From: Reclinomonas americana ATCC 50394
Lineage: Eukaryota; Jakobida; Jakobea; Jakobida
NCBI GenBank assembly: GCA_048213135.1
Contig: PS015032.1
Coordinates: 82,921 to 104,961, forward strand
Direction: 5' to 3'
Length of the DNA stretch: 22,041 nucleotides
The position numbers and the translations under genes are program-made. Positions 9,908 to 19,309 of this stretch are shown in pieces. Below the pieces are notes generated by a model, which saw nothing but the letters and a program-made list of their open reading frames with translations, was not told the origin of the DNA and ran no database searches. Position 1 is the first letter of the stretch. Each line of letters begins with the position of its first letter.

Positions 9908-12900
9908 ATGGCGTCTTATCCTCCTCCACCGCCTCCGCCTCCACATCCACCTCGTCCACCGCTTCCACCTCCCTCTGTGGGCATCACACCGCCCACTGCG
10001 CGCAGGTCGGTCTCTCTCACGCACACTCTCACACACACAGACACATTCATCAACGCACACGCACACACACACACGCAGAGAAAGAGACAGAGACTCTTGC
10101 AGCACACACACACACACGTCCACTTGTAATTCGACCTCACGCGCATTGAATGATTGATTGATTGCTCAGTGGCCCTCCTCCACCTCTTCCTCCTCCTCCT
10201 CCTCCCCCGCCTCCTCCATCCATGTCGATGCTTCACAGTCACGGTGCGAATGGGAAGGACTCACAGACCGGCACTCCCTCGGCCACTCCTCCTGCGGGAG
10301 GAGTGGTGGTGGTGCCTTCTTCGCGTACCAGTGGGAGTGGGGCAAGTGGGAGTGCTGCGGGTGGAGGCAGCTCCTCCTCCTCATCGTCGTCGGCATCGCG
10401 ACGACCTGCGCTGCGGGAGCTCTTCTGTTCGCGGTACATGGAGGATAACTATGAGACGACAGAGACGATTGGAGAGGGAACGTATGGGTGAGTTGGGGAA
10501 GGGTGAAGGGAGAGTGAGGGAGGGAAAGAGGGAGAAGGAGAGAGCACGCGCCTTTCGACTCCATCCTCTCTCATGCACACACTTGTCAGATGCGGAATGG
10601 CAGAGATGTGCTTTTCGCTTTTTCTTTCTCTCTCCCTTCTTTCCCACTCTTGTCCTTTCTTGGTCTCTCTCGGGGGCAACGCTTCAAGCAGTCTCCCTTG
10701 TCTCACGCGCGCACTGCCGCACTTGTCTGGAGTACAGAGTCGCACCACAGACTCTCTACCTCCGTCCCTCCTTCTCGCTCTTTGTCTCTTTCCGTTTGTC
10801 TCGTGTGGACGAGCCCACTTCCGAAGATGCCAAGTGCTTCATGCAGTCGCTGAATGTTCCTATCTCAGGCGCATACTGCCACGCGTGTCTGGGCACAGAG
10901 TCGCTCGCAACCTCTGGCTCTCTCCCTCCTTTCACACTGTCTCTCTTCCGTCTGTCTCGTGTGGGCTCAGCTGGTGAACGTCTCTGTTCTCTCGCATACT
11001 CTGTCATATCACACACTCGCTCGCGCGCGCTTTCCTAGAGGCTCACAGGCATTCTTTCCTGCGTAGCCACTGCGCTGAAGTAGGCACTTTGCATGCGTTG
11101 CCACGCCGTCCTCTTCTTTCTTTTCCTCCTGCCACTCTCTCTCTCGCGCGCGCGCACGCACACACGCACATGAGAGGCTGACAGGAACTAGTTTCCTGCG
11201 AAGCCACTGCGCGGAAGCAGGCACTCTGTTTGCGTGTCAGCATGTGTCTCGCACGCCATCTTCGTCCTTTCCTCTCTCTTTCAGTCTGTCTCCTTCCACG
11301 CGTACAAAAGCGAGACATGAGCTCGCTGACAACAGAAGTCGATGTCACTCCACGTGCTTGACGTCCAATTTTCTCTCCTCCCTCTCCCTCTCCTTCTCTC
11401 TCCCTCTCCCTCTCCCTCTCCCCGTCTCCCCACTGACCCCCCTTCCCCCCTTTGCCTCTCTCTCCCCCCTTTGCCTCTCTCCCCCCTTTTTGCCTCTCCC
11501 CCGCGCAGCAAGGTGTACAAGGCCCACTTGAGGGTCGACCCCACAGTGCAGGTGGCGCTCAAGAAGATCCGCCTCGACAACGAGAAAGTCGGCTTCCCCA
11601 TCACTGCCATTCGCGAGATCAAGATTTTGAAGCAGCTGCAGCACAAGAATATCGTGCGCCTCTACGAGATTGTGACCTCGCGTCGTTGCGTCGCACGTAT
11701 TGCGGCAGGCAAAGAGTAACAACCCTCACTCATATCATTTTCCGCCCCCGCCACAGCCACCAACCAGAACAAGCTCGGCTCGGTGTACATGGTGTTCGAG
11801 TATGTCAAGCACGACCTGTGCGGTGAGCGACTAAAGCGATCCTGCATTTTGTTTCGCCACGTGCTAATCGCCTCGCAATCAGGGCTGATGGATCACATTT
11901 CGACATTCACCATTGCCCAAATCAAGTGCTACATGAAGCAGGTGCTGGAGGGCCTGTTTTACTGCCACAAGAACGGCGTACTGCATCGCGATCTGAAAGG
12001 TGGGGGTCCTCATCTGCCGACACGCAGCTTTGCGACCGTTGCACTCACACGGGTCGCACACGCAGCCTCCAACATCCTCGTGTCGGATTCGGGCGACCTG
12101 AAGCTGGCCGACTTTGGTTTGGCACGCCCCTGCATCATCGACAATGGGCGGCTGACGAATCGCGTCGTGACACTGTGGTACCGCGCACCGGAGCTGTTGC
12201 TCGGCGCGCAGGCATATACCGACAGCGTGGACATGTGGTCGGCTGGGTGCGTTCTGTTGCTGGCTGTTCTTGCCGCTGCTGCTCGTGCCTCGCTCTCACA
12301 CGCCACCACAGATGCATTTTTGCGGAGCTGCTGTGCAAAGGCAAGCCGCTGTTTCCCGGCAAGGACGAGATGGACCAGCTGAATCGCATTTTCCGCTTGT
12401 GTGGCACTCCGTCGGATGATTCGTGGCCAGGTTTGAGCATGCTCTTGTTGGTTCTCTTCACTCCTGCGTCGTGCCTGACAACGTGTTTGATGGCAGGCTT
12501 CCGCAACCTGCCGTATGCGGAGACATTGCTGCCGAACATGCGCTTCCAGCGGTGTCTGGAGGCGCACTTCAAAAAGTACAATGTCAGCGAAGACGCCTTC
12601 CGCTTCCTCTCCCGCTTCTTTGAGTACGATCCGGCGAAGCGTGTCACGGCCCATGAGGCGCTGGACGATGATTTCTTCTGGAACGAGCCGCTCCCGCTGG
12701 AGCCGAAGCAGTTGCGTGGCGGTGCACGGATTTGTTGAAGGCGATTCCGCGGCGCTCATTCGTCTTATGCGTGCGTGCAGCTTGCCGCGATACACCGAGG
12801 CCGCCAACGAACTGACGGCCAAGAAGAAGAAGAACAAGGAGCGACAGCAGCAGCAGGGTGCGCCGCCGCCGCCACATCAAGGTCAACAACAGCAGCAGCA

Positions 12901-13449
12901 GCATGCAGGAGCGTCGTCCGGTGTGGGAGCGCGTGGAGACGGTCGTCGTTGCGTTTCTCTTTCATCGCCGTACGCTTTCCCCCTGTACCTCTTGTGCTGA
13001 TTCATTCGTGTGCAGCCGATCACCACCATCACCGCCACCCGCATCACCACGCCGGTCACCACGGTCACCCACCGCAGCCACCACAGCCACCACAGCCACC
13101 GTCACAACAGCAACAGCAGCAGCAGCAGCAGCGCAGTGGTGGACCACCCAACCCGTTCCAGACCGCTCGTCCCGGCCATCTCCCTCGCTACGAAGGCGGC
13201 GGTGGCGACAGCGTGCAGCAACCGCCACGCAAAGTGCAACGCATGGAAGGTTTGATCACCCCCGCTCTGTCTCTCACCCCCAGAGAAACCACGCGACTCA
13301 CTCTGTTCACAGGCGGCAGCGTCACCACCGCTGCCGGTGGTCCTGCTCCCTCGCACGACGAAGCCCGACGTCGCCTGCCTGGCACCGGACCGCCGCCTCC
13401 ACCAATACCACCACAAGCAGGACGCCCTCCACCACCACCACCGCGTTGA
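9908..13449 (+). CDS. Cyclin-dependent kinase, CDK9/CDK12/CDKC-like (PITAIRE)
   Basis: By family this is probably a transcriptional kinase acting on the RNA polymerase II C-terminal domain. Exons: 9908-10005, 10170-10487, 11509-11684, 11757-11822, 11883-11999, 12066-12246, 12312-12430, 12497-12710, 12781-12947, 13016-13249, 13313-13449; 1827 nt, 608 aa. A low-complexity N-terminus (long Pro runs, then Gly/Ser) precedes the kinase. Motifs in order: [86 protein letters not shown]. The post-kinase segment [17 protein letters not shown] resembles plant CDKC. The tail has His-rich, poly-Gln and Pro-rich stretches. PITAIRE fits CDK12/13 and CDKC, whereas CDK9 has PITALRE, so the exact orthology is open. 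Three introns use GTTGCG. Intron 2 is 1021 nt, far above the norm. The exon ends at 11684 and 12947 were chosen among in-frame alternatives. Confidence 0.92.
10488..11508 (+). repeat. long CDK intron 2 built of diverged duplications
   Basis: This intron lies within the codon for the last glycine of GEGTYG. It is pyrimidine-rich and contains two diverged tandem pairs. One pair is anchored at about 10711 and 10871 (GCACTGCCGC versus GCATACTGCC, each followed by a GTCTGG and CAGAGTCGC segment, about 160 bp apart). The other is anchored at about 11039 and 11175 (AGGCTCACAGG versus AGGCTGACAGG, each followed by GCCACTGCGC, about 136 bp apart). A C/T-rich stretch precedes the acceptor. No coding exon with family support was found inside. 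Confidence 0.75.
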
Positions 13450-13866
13450 TAACGACCCGAACAACAACAAGAAGAGGAATACAACGTCGTACAATGCTGT
13501 CAGTCAAGAAAACCAAAAAATGGCGGGAAAACAAGTCAGCAACGGTTGTCAACTGTGCGGCAATGGCAACAACAAAGCACAACAGAGGCAAATGGGGAGC
13601 CCAGAGAAACGACTGAAGAGGGAGAGAGAGGGGGAGGAAAAGTAGAGAGAGATGCATGCACCCCCTCCCCCCACCCACCTACTGATCATGATTCCCAAGC
13701 TCACCTTTCACCTGCAAGTGCACGTGCCGAAAAACGTATGCGAGGTGACACAAATGAAGGCATACCACTTACATTTTGAGTCCACAGCCAGCAGGCAAGT
13801 ATCGTACGTGATTAAACACTCGACATAACTATTTCTCCTGATCACGATGAGCAATAGCAACGATTG
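13450..13866. other. convergent spacer between the kinase and WD40 genes
   Basis: This 417-bp stretch holds the 3' ends of two convergent genes. I see no supported coding exon in it. Open frames here are short and low-complexity. Confidence 0.6.
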
Positions 13867-15027
13867 CTACACATCATACACATCAGAGACTCTGTTGGTG
13901 CGATTCTTATTCAAAAAAATCGGCAAACGAAAGAGAATAGCTTCCGCGTCCTCGCACATGAAGCAGCGCAGCACAATCTCCACGAGGCAACGCGGTTCGC
14001 CGCCGTCTGCTTCGGGCGGCAGCTGGATCTCGATTATGGCTTGGTGGGCATTCCGCGCAGCTTGAAGCTCGGCATGAGCGTGGCCGCGTGTTGAAGGCCA
14101 CACTCGTACAGTCTCGTCCTCACCACCACTCACAATGTGCTGGCCATCGGGTGTCACTGCTACTGCAAGCACCGAATCCGTGTGGCCTTCCAGTCGGTGC
14201 ACCTCCTCGCCACTGGCCACGGACCATACTCGTACAGTCTTGTCCACACTGCCACTCACAACATGCTGGCCATCGGGTGTCACTGCGACTGCACGCACCA
14301 CACCCGTGTGGCCTTCCAGTCGGCGCACCTCCTTGCCAGTCGCCAGTGACCACACTCGTATAGTCTTGTCCAAACTGCAACTCACAATGTGCTGGCCATC
14401 GGGTGTCACTGCCACTGCACACACCCCATCCGTGTGGCCTTCCAGTCGGCGCACCTCCTCGCCACTTGCCACCGACCACACCCGCAAAGTCATGTCCTTA
14501 CTGCCACTCACTATATGCTGCCCATCGGGTGTCACTGCCACTGCAGACACCTCATCCGTGTGGCCTTCCAGTCGGCGCACCTTCTCGCCAGTCGCCAGTG
14601 ACCACACCTGTACAGTCTTGTCCCGACTGCCACTCACAATGTGTTGACCATCGTGTGTCACTGCCACTGCGTACACCGCATCAGTGTGACCATACAGTCG
14701 GCGCACCTCCTCGCCACTTGCCAACGACCACACCCGCACAGTCTCGTCATAACTGCCACTCACAATGTGCCGTCCATCGGGTGTCACTGCCACTGCCAAC
14801 TTCCAACGCATGTGGCCTTCCAGTCGGCGCACCTCCTCGCCAGTAGCCAGTGACCACACCCATACAGCCTTGTCCCAACCGACACTCACAATGTGCTGGC
14901 CATCAGGTGTCACTGCCACTGCATACACCCAGCGCGTGTGTCCTTCTAGCACCTGCAAGTACTTTTGTAATCAAGCACCGTGCACAGCGCGGGCAAGCAC
15001 TACACTCACGCTCACCTTGCAAGCCAT
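13867..15027 (-). CDS. Seven-bladed WD40 repeat protein
   Basis: WD40 propellers are protein-interaction scaffolds; the partner of this one is unknown. It reads on the minus strand with a tiny first exon (15027-15016, MACK), a 63-nt intron with GTGAGC donor and TTGCAG acceptor, and one long exon (14952-13867, TAG), giving 365 aa. Seven 42-residue blades follow the pattern LEGHT, AVAVTPDGQHIVSG, D-K-T-V-R-VWS, then a GEEVRR link. Blades 1, 3 and 5 read SLATG while 2, 4 and 6 read S(L/V)ASG, which suggests growth by two-blade (252-bp) units. The blades are nearly identical, like the high-identity WD40 arrays of fungal NLR proteins, but no NACHT or other domain is attached. About 75 C-terminal residues (IIEIQLPPEADGG, LRCFMCEDAEAILF) match nothing I recognise. 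It shares a 50-bp promoter region with ADK. Confidence 0.9.
14105..14952 (-). repeat. 126-bp tandem coding repeats (WD40 blades)
   Basis: Seven 126-bp units encode the WD40 blades. Neighbouring units differ in a regular alternation, so the best repeat period is 252 bp. Such arrays readily expand, contract and undergo gene conversion. Confidence 0.9.
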
Positions 15028-15077
15028 TTCGACGACAGGACTTTATTTGCGCTATTAATTGTATTTGCCAATCAACA
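15028..15077. promoter_or_regulatory. compact bidirectional promoter, WD40 / ADK
   Basis: Only 50 bp separate the start codons of two divergent genes. The stretch holds a CCAAT-type motif (GCCAATCA) and AT-rich segments (ACTTTATTTG, TATTAATTG). Initiation for both genes must lie here or inside the opposing gene. The WD40 start rests on a 12-nt first exon, so the spacing depends on that call. Confidence 0.6.
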
Positions 15078-16997
15078 ATGCTGTTGCTTGCCGCACGTGC
15101 AAGTCGCCTCTCACTGCGCGTGCCTCTGGTGCGCCTCTCCTCCTCCTCTGCGCGTCTGCTCTCCTCTGCAGCTGCACAAGAGGCTGCAGTGGACACTGTG
15201 GAAGACGAGTTCCTTCCGCCTTTCACTGCTCCGCGTCGCAAGTTGCCACCTCCAGTGCTGCTGGCCATATGCAACCCCTTGCTAGGCACGTGTCACACAC
15301 ACACAGAGAGAGAGAGAGAGAGCATGTGTGTGCGTGCGTGTGCAAAGATGCATTGACTGATCCGTTATGTGCCACAGACATGATGGCCGATGTGCCAGCA
15401 TCTTTTCTCGAAAAGTTGAGACTCTCTCATTCACTCACATCCACTCTTCTCCATCAGCTCATTGTGTAAAACACGCGCGTCTATGTAAACGTGCAGGTAT
15501 GGTCTCAAGCGAGGTGCATCGGTGCAAGGCACCGAGGAGACTCTTCCGTTGTACGATGATCTGGAGACGAACTATCCGGTGCAGTATGTGGCCGGAGGTG
15601 CTGCGATGAACACCACTCGTGTGTGCCAGTGGATGCTGGGAGACCGCGGGCAGACGTACTTTGTGTTGCGTACAAAGGAGCGGGGGAGAAGACGCAGCGA
15701 TCTGCAGCAGTTGGTGTTGAGAAATTGAGATGCAAACAAACGCAGAGGATCGATTGGGCAAGACGATCGGGCGCTCATCTTGCGGCGTGCGGCCAAGGAG
15801 GCGGGCGTGGAGTGTCTGTTCTCGGAGCATCCGTTCTTGCCGACGGGCTTGTGTGCGGCGTTGGTGTGTGACAAGGAGCGCACGCTGGTCACCAATATGC
15901 TGGCGTCGGGAGAACTCGACATTAGTCACATTCTCACGCCGATTGTGCGCCGCACGCTGCGCAAGGTGGCTGCCGTGTATATTTCCGCCTTTTTCATGCT
16001 TGGATCGCCCGAGGTAATGCGGAGGGGAAGGGCGGAGGGAGAGAAGAGAGGAGGAAGGGGAAGGAACGGGAAGGGGAAATGAAAAGAGAGAGAGAGGTGG
16101 AAGGTAAAGAGAGCGAGACTAGAGGTATGGAGAGAGGGAGAAGCGAGAGAAAAGAAGGAGAAGGAGGAGGAGATGAACACACACAGACAGGGAGAAAGAG
16201 AAACGGAGAGAGGAAGGAAGGGAAGGGCGAGGAGATAAACACACTCACGGAGAGCGCGTGCGAGAGAGAGAGAGAGAGTGAGTGAGCATCGAGAGAAAGG
16301 AAGGGGAAGGAGGAGGAGATGAACTCATACGCTCACAGACGAGAGAGAGAGAGAAGAGAGGAAGGAAAGGAAGGGTGGCGAGATGAACACAAGCGCACAG
16401 AGAGCGAGAGCGAGAACCCCTTCACAGTACGGTGAGTGAGGACGAAGACTGAGTGCGTCTCGTGTGTTGCTGCAGATTGCCGTGTACGTTGGCAAGGCGT
16501 GCTCGAACCACAACAAGATCTTTGCGCTGAATCTCGCCTCGCCGTCGGTGATTACGCACCCCGAGGTGAGGTATCACCTGCAGAGTGTGATTCCGTACGC
16601 GGACTACATTTTCTGCAACGACGAGGAGGCTCGGTTGTACGGCGAGGTGTTTGGTTTGCGTGATCCGTCGCCCAAGGAGGTGGCGCGAGCGCTCTCTCGC
16701 TTCCCCAAGTCCAACATGCATCGCTCGCGCTACGTGGTGGTCACGCGTGGCCCCGATGCCACTATCATCGCGCACGACGGCGAGGTGCTGCAGGTGGACG
16801 TGCCGCGTGTGCCGCCGTCCGAGATCATTGACACCAACGGGGCCGGCGATGCTTTCGTCGGCGGCTACATGGCCAAGTCGCTCACGGGCTCCGGACCGAT
16901 TGATAGCACGCGCGCTGGCCACTACGCCAGTCGCTGCATTCTCAAGCTGCGTGGGTGCACCATCCCTAACTACCCACCGCAGCTGCCACAGTTTTAA
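15078..16997 (+). CDS. ADK: Adenosine kinase, presequence-like N-terminus
   Basis: Adenosine kinase phosphorylates adenosine to AMP in purine salvage and belongs to the PfkB/ribokinase family. Exons: 15078-15285, 15378-15414, 15497-15664, 15746-16013, 16476-16997; 1203 nt, 400 aa. After a 45-50-residue extension rich in Arg, Ser and Leu and poor in acids (MLLLAARASRLSLR), the enzyme starts at LLAICNPLLD and continues FLEKYGLK, YVAGGAAMNTTRVCQWML, GSIGQDDRALILRRAAKEAG, PTGLCAALV, ALNLASP and the anion-hole/catalytic motif DTNGAGDAFVGG, with catalytic Asp near 352. The extension looks like a mitochondrial presequence; most ADKs are cytosolic or nuclear. Intron 1 appears to use a GC donor at 15286, which alone restores NPLLD; a GT at 15292 would give NPLLGTY. 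Intron 3 uses GTTGCG. Intron 4 is 462 nt and purine-rich. Codons are strongly G/C-ending, like the neighbours. Confidence 0.95.
16020..16430 (+). repeat. purine-rich degenerate minisatellite in ADK intron 4
   Basis: The intron between 16013 and 16476 is almost all A and G on the coding strand. A recurring motif close to GAGATGAAC occurs near 16169, 16231, 16315 and 16379 (62-84 bp apart), with GA runs and GGAAGG blocks between copies. No coding potential is supported. Confidence 0.8.
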
Positions 16998-17113
16998 CAG
17001 TGGCGGCGAATGCTTTTTTTTTGTTTCCCTTTATCTATCTCTTTCTGTGTACAACAACTATAAACACGAGTAGTATGTAGAAAAGGTGCGGTTCATTTCG
17101 CACTCTTGTCTTG

Positions 17114-18563
17114 TCACCTGCTCGCATCACCACCACCGCTGCCAGAGGCCGGTTCATCGGCCGGTGGTGGAGGTGCTTGCTTGGCCGCCGCACTGGCGGG
17201 CAGCAGGGGTGAAAAGTCGACGTCCAGACAAAAGATTTTCGGCCACAGCTTGCCGGTGGCCAGTAGATTGCAGCCGCGCAGCTCCTCCGGCTTCTCCTCG
17301 TCGGGCACGTCACCGATCCAGGCCAGTCCGTTGAGACAGTTCTCGCGGCGCAGCGTGACGCCGTCGACGGGATGCTTGCCTACTGCCGTCATGGTGGTGA
17401 GTTCGCGTCGAATGCTGTCGGTCAGCTCGGCCATGTCGATCACGGCCGGCACGCGACCTGTGGTCGGGTCAATCACAAAAATGGTGGTGTCGTGCCACCG
17501 ATTGGCCAGCAGCTTGTTGACGGGTGGCGGCACATACTGCAGCTCGTTGATGCTGGTCAGCGGGAGACCGTCAAACACCACCGGCAGTGGGATGGTGTGC
17601 TCCTGCAACGAATCAATCGGCTGCAGGCGACGAATGTCGGGTGTGCCGTCGCTCATGTAGAGGATGCTGCCGTCGGTGGTGAGGCCCCAAACTTCGCGGA
17701 ACTGATGCTTCAACTGCCGCTTGTCTTCCAGCGTCTCCGCGTCGGTCTGGATCAGCAAGTGTCCGAGCCACGAGAACTGCCATATTTCGTCGCCGACAGG
17801 CGCAATACCCTCGCCAAACTCGCCCTCCGGCATGCGTCTCGACTGCAGCACTTCGCCGGAGGCCGGATCCACGACACGCAGCTGGCTGCCGGCACCAATG
17901 GCACCCAGACTTTCGTACAGCTTGCCCTTGTGCCACACCAGACTACGCGTGGTGGTGGAGATTGATGGAAAGTGAACACGCAGCAGACGGCGAGAGAAAA
18001 GAGTGGCAAGACGCAACCCCTGAGTGAAAGCGGCAGGATCGTGTGGAAGTGTCCGGACGAGTCGCGTGTTCAGAATGCGAAGGGGTTCCTGCTGCACGGC
18101 ACAACCGAAACGAGGGAGGGAGAAGAGAGGGGAGGGAGGGGAGGGAGAGAACACAGAGTGTGAATACACACACCGCAGCAAAAAAAAATCCATTGTGGTC
18201 TTTCTTGGTTTTGGTTCTTTTTTTACCCTTGTTTTTTTACTACGCTTATCTAACGAGCCACAGAAGAAGCACGGATCCCACACAAGCAAGACAAGACAAT
18301 GCAACAGGATACACACATACACCTGTTCATGCTCACTCGTGGAGTGCCAACAACGCCCACAACATCAAACCAACCCCCCACACTCACAACCCCATTACTT
18401 TTCACACCTTGATCTCTGGTGGAGGCACCGGAGGCGCCGCCGCGGCACGCGATGCAGCCGCCGCCGACATGACCGCAGCCGCACCAGCGTCCGCACTGCC
18501 GCCCGTGACCAACACGTACACGACGGCCACCAACAGCAAGCAAATCACACCAAACACCTGCAT
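17114..18563 (-). CDS. Glutaminyl-peptide cyclotransferase, plant/bacterial beta-propeller type
   Basis: The family (glutamine cyclotransferase, five-bladed propeller) converts N-terminal glutamine of peptides to pyroglutamate. Minus-strand exons: 18563-18408, 18091-18018, 17942-17114; 1059 nt, 352 aa. The first exon encodes a signal-anchor-like hydrophobic helix (VFGVICLLLVAVVYVLV) and an Ala-rich stalk, so the enzyme probably faces the secretory lumen. Joining at 18018/17942 gives FTQGLVWHKGKLYES, the family signature, followed by GSQLRVVDPASGEVL, FGEGIAPVGDEIWQFSW, WGLTTDGSILYMSDGT, INELQYV, CLNGLAWIG and ATGKLWPKIF. The tail is Pro/Ala/Gly-rich. Intron 2 uses GTTGCG; intron 1 is 316 nt, with two consecutive CAG triplets at the acceptor that could shift it by one codon. 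It converges on ADK with a 116-bp gap. It is unrelated to the animal zinc-dependent enzyme of the same activity. Confidence 0.9.
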
Positions 18564-18600
18564 GATGTGCACAAGAGACACAGACGACGAAGAACAGCGT

Positions 18601-18888
18601 TCAGCGCAACTGCCAACTCGACATGTCCTCTTCTTCCTCCTCCTCCTCCTCCTCTGCATCATCCTCCGCCTCATCTTCTCGCTGCACCGAATGGGAATAA
18701 AGGGGGAACATGATGGCAAGAGATGAAGATGAGAAGAGAGGGGGGATGGGGGAGAGGGAGGAGACAGAGAGAAAGAAAGAAGAAAAGAGAAGGGAGGCAG
18801 GAACGATGAGAAAAGACACCGGGGGTTGAATAGAAAAACGAGTAGTAAGTGAGACACTGAGAGAAAGGAGGGAAGAGGAGCAAGCAGG

Positions 18889-18944
<56 letters not shown>

Positions 18945-19133
18945 NNNNNNNNNNNNNNNNNNNNNNNNNNNNNNNNNNNNNNNNNNNNNNNNNNNNNNNN
19001 NCTCACTCACCGCAAAGATGGCCGTGCTGTGCTTCTCCACAATCCGCATGGCATTATCCATCGAAAGTGGTCCCACACTTCCACCACCAGTGCTCGTAAA
19101 CCGCGGACGCCGTCGCGAGGGCTTCGGAGGCAT
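18601..19133 (-). CDS. small protein with basic start and acidic tail, unrecognised
   Basis: Two minus-strand exons can be read. Exon 19133-19011 encodes 41 residues with a basic start (MPPKPSRRRPRF), a Gly/Ser segment and SMDNAMRIVEKHSTAIFA, then a good donor, GTGAGT. Exon 18681-18601 encodes an Asp/Glu run ending DMSSWQLR and TGA, after a GTGCAG acceptor. Joined directly they give 67 aa in frame, but the intron contains a 57-N gap next to a GA/CT tract, so another exon could be missing. A TTTGTAG acceptor sits 2 bp before the ATG, implying an untranslated 5' exon, perhaps ending at about 19302. The stop lies only 37 bp before the cyclotransferase ATG on the same strand. I do not recognise the protein. 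The second exon could instead be leader sequence of the downstream gene. Confidence 0.5.
18897..19001 (+). repeat. (GA)n microsatellite and assembly gap
   Basis: About 24 GA dinucleotides run directly into N at 18945-19001. On the minus strand, where the gene lies, this is a (CT)n tract just after the donor of the small acidic gene. Confidence 0.95.
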
Positions 19134-19309
19134 AACTACAAAGAGACAAGAGAGAGAGAAGGAGAAGAGTGAGAGAAGAAGACTGAGAGAGGGCCATGGC
19201 AATGCCATCACACAAACACAAACAAACGCACAGCACGGCGAGAAAGCAAGACAGAGAGCAGGGTGTGTTGCGAGAGGAGAGTGGATCGTGTGCGCTCACC
19301 TCTTGCTTG

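Noticed and set aside
9380-10123. Minus-strand 247-aa Ser/Arg-rich ORF
   Set aside because: It is antisense to the GNL1 last exon and the CDK first exon; both sense readings have strong family matches.
14088-14853. Long plus-strand open frames of repeated His/Cys/Pro-rich peptides
   Set aside because: They are the antisense of the WD40 repeats; the periodicity comes from the 126-bp units.
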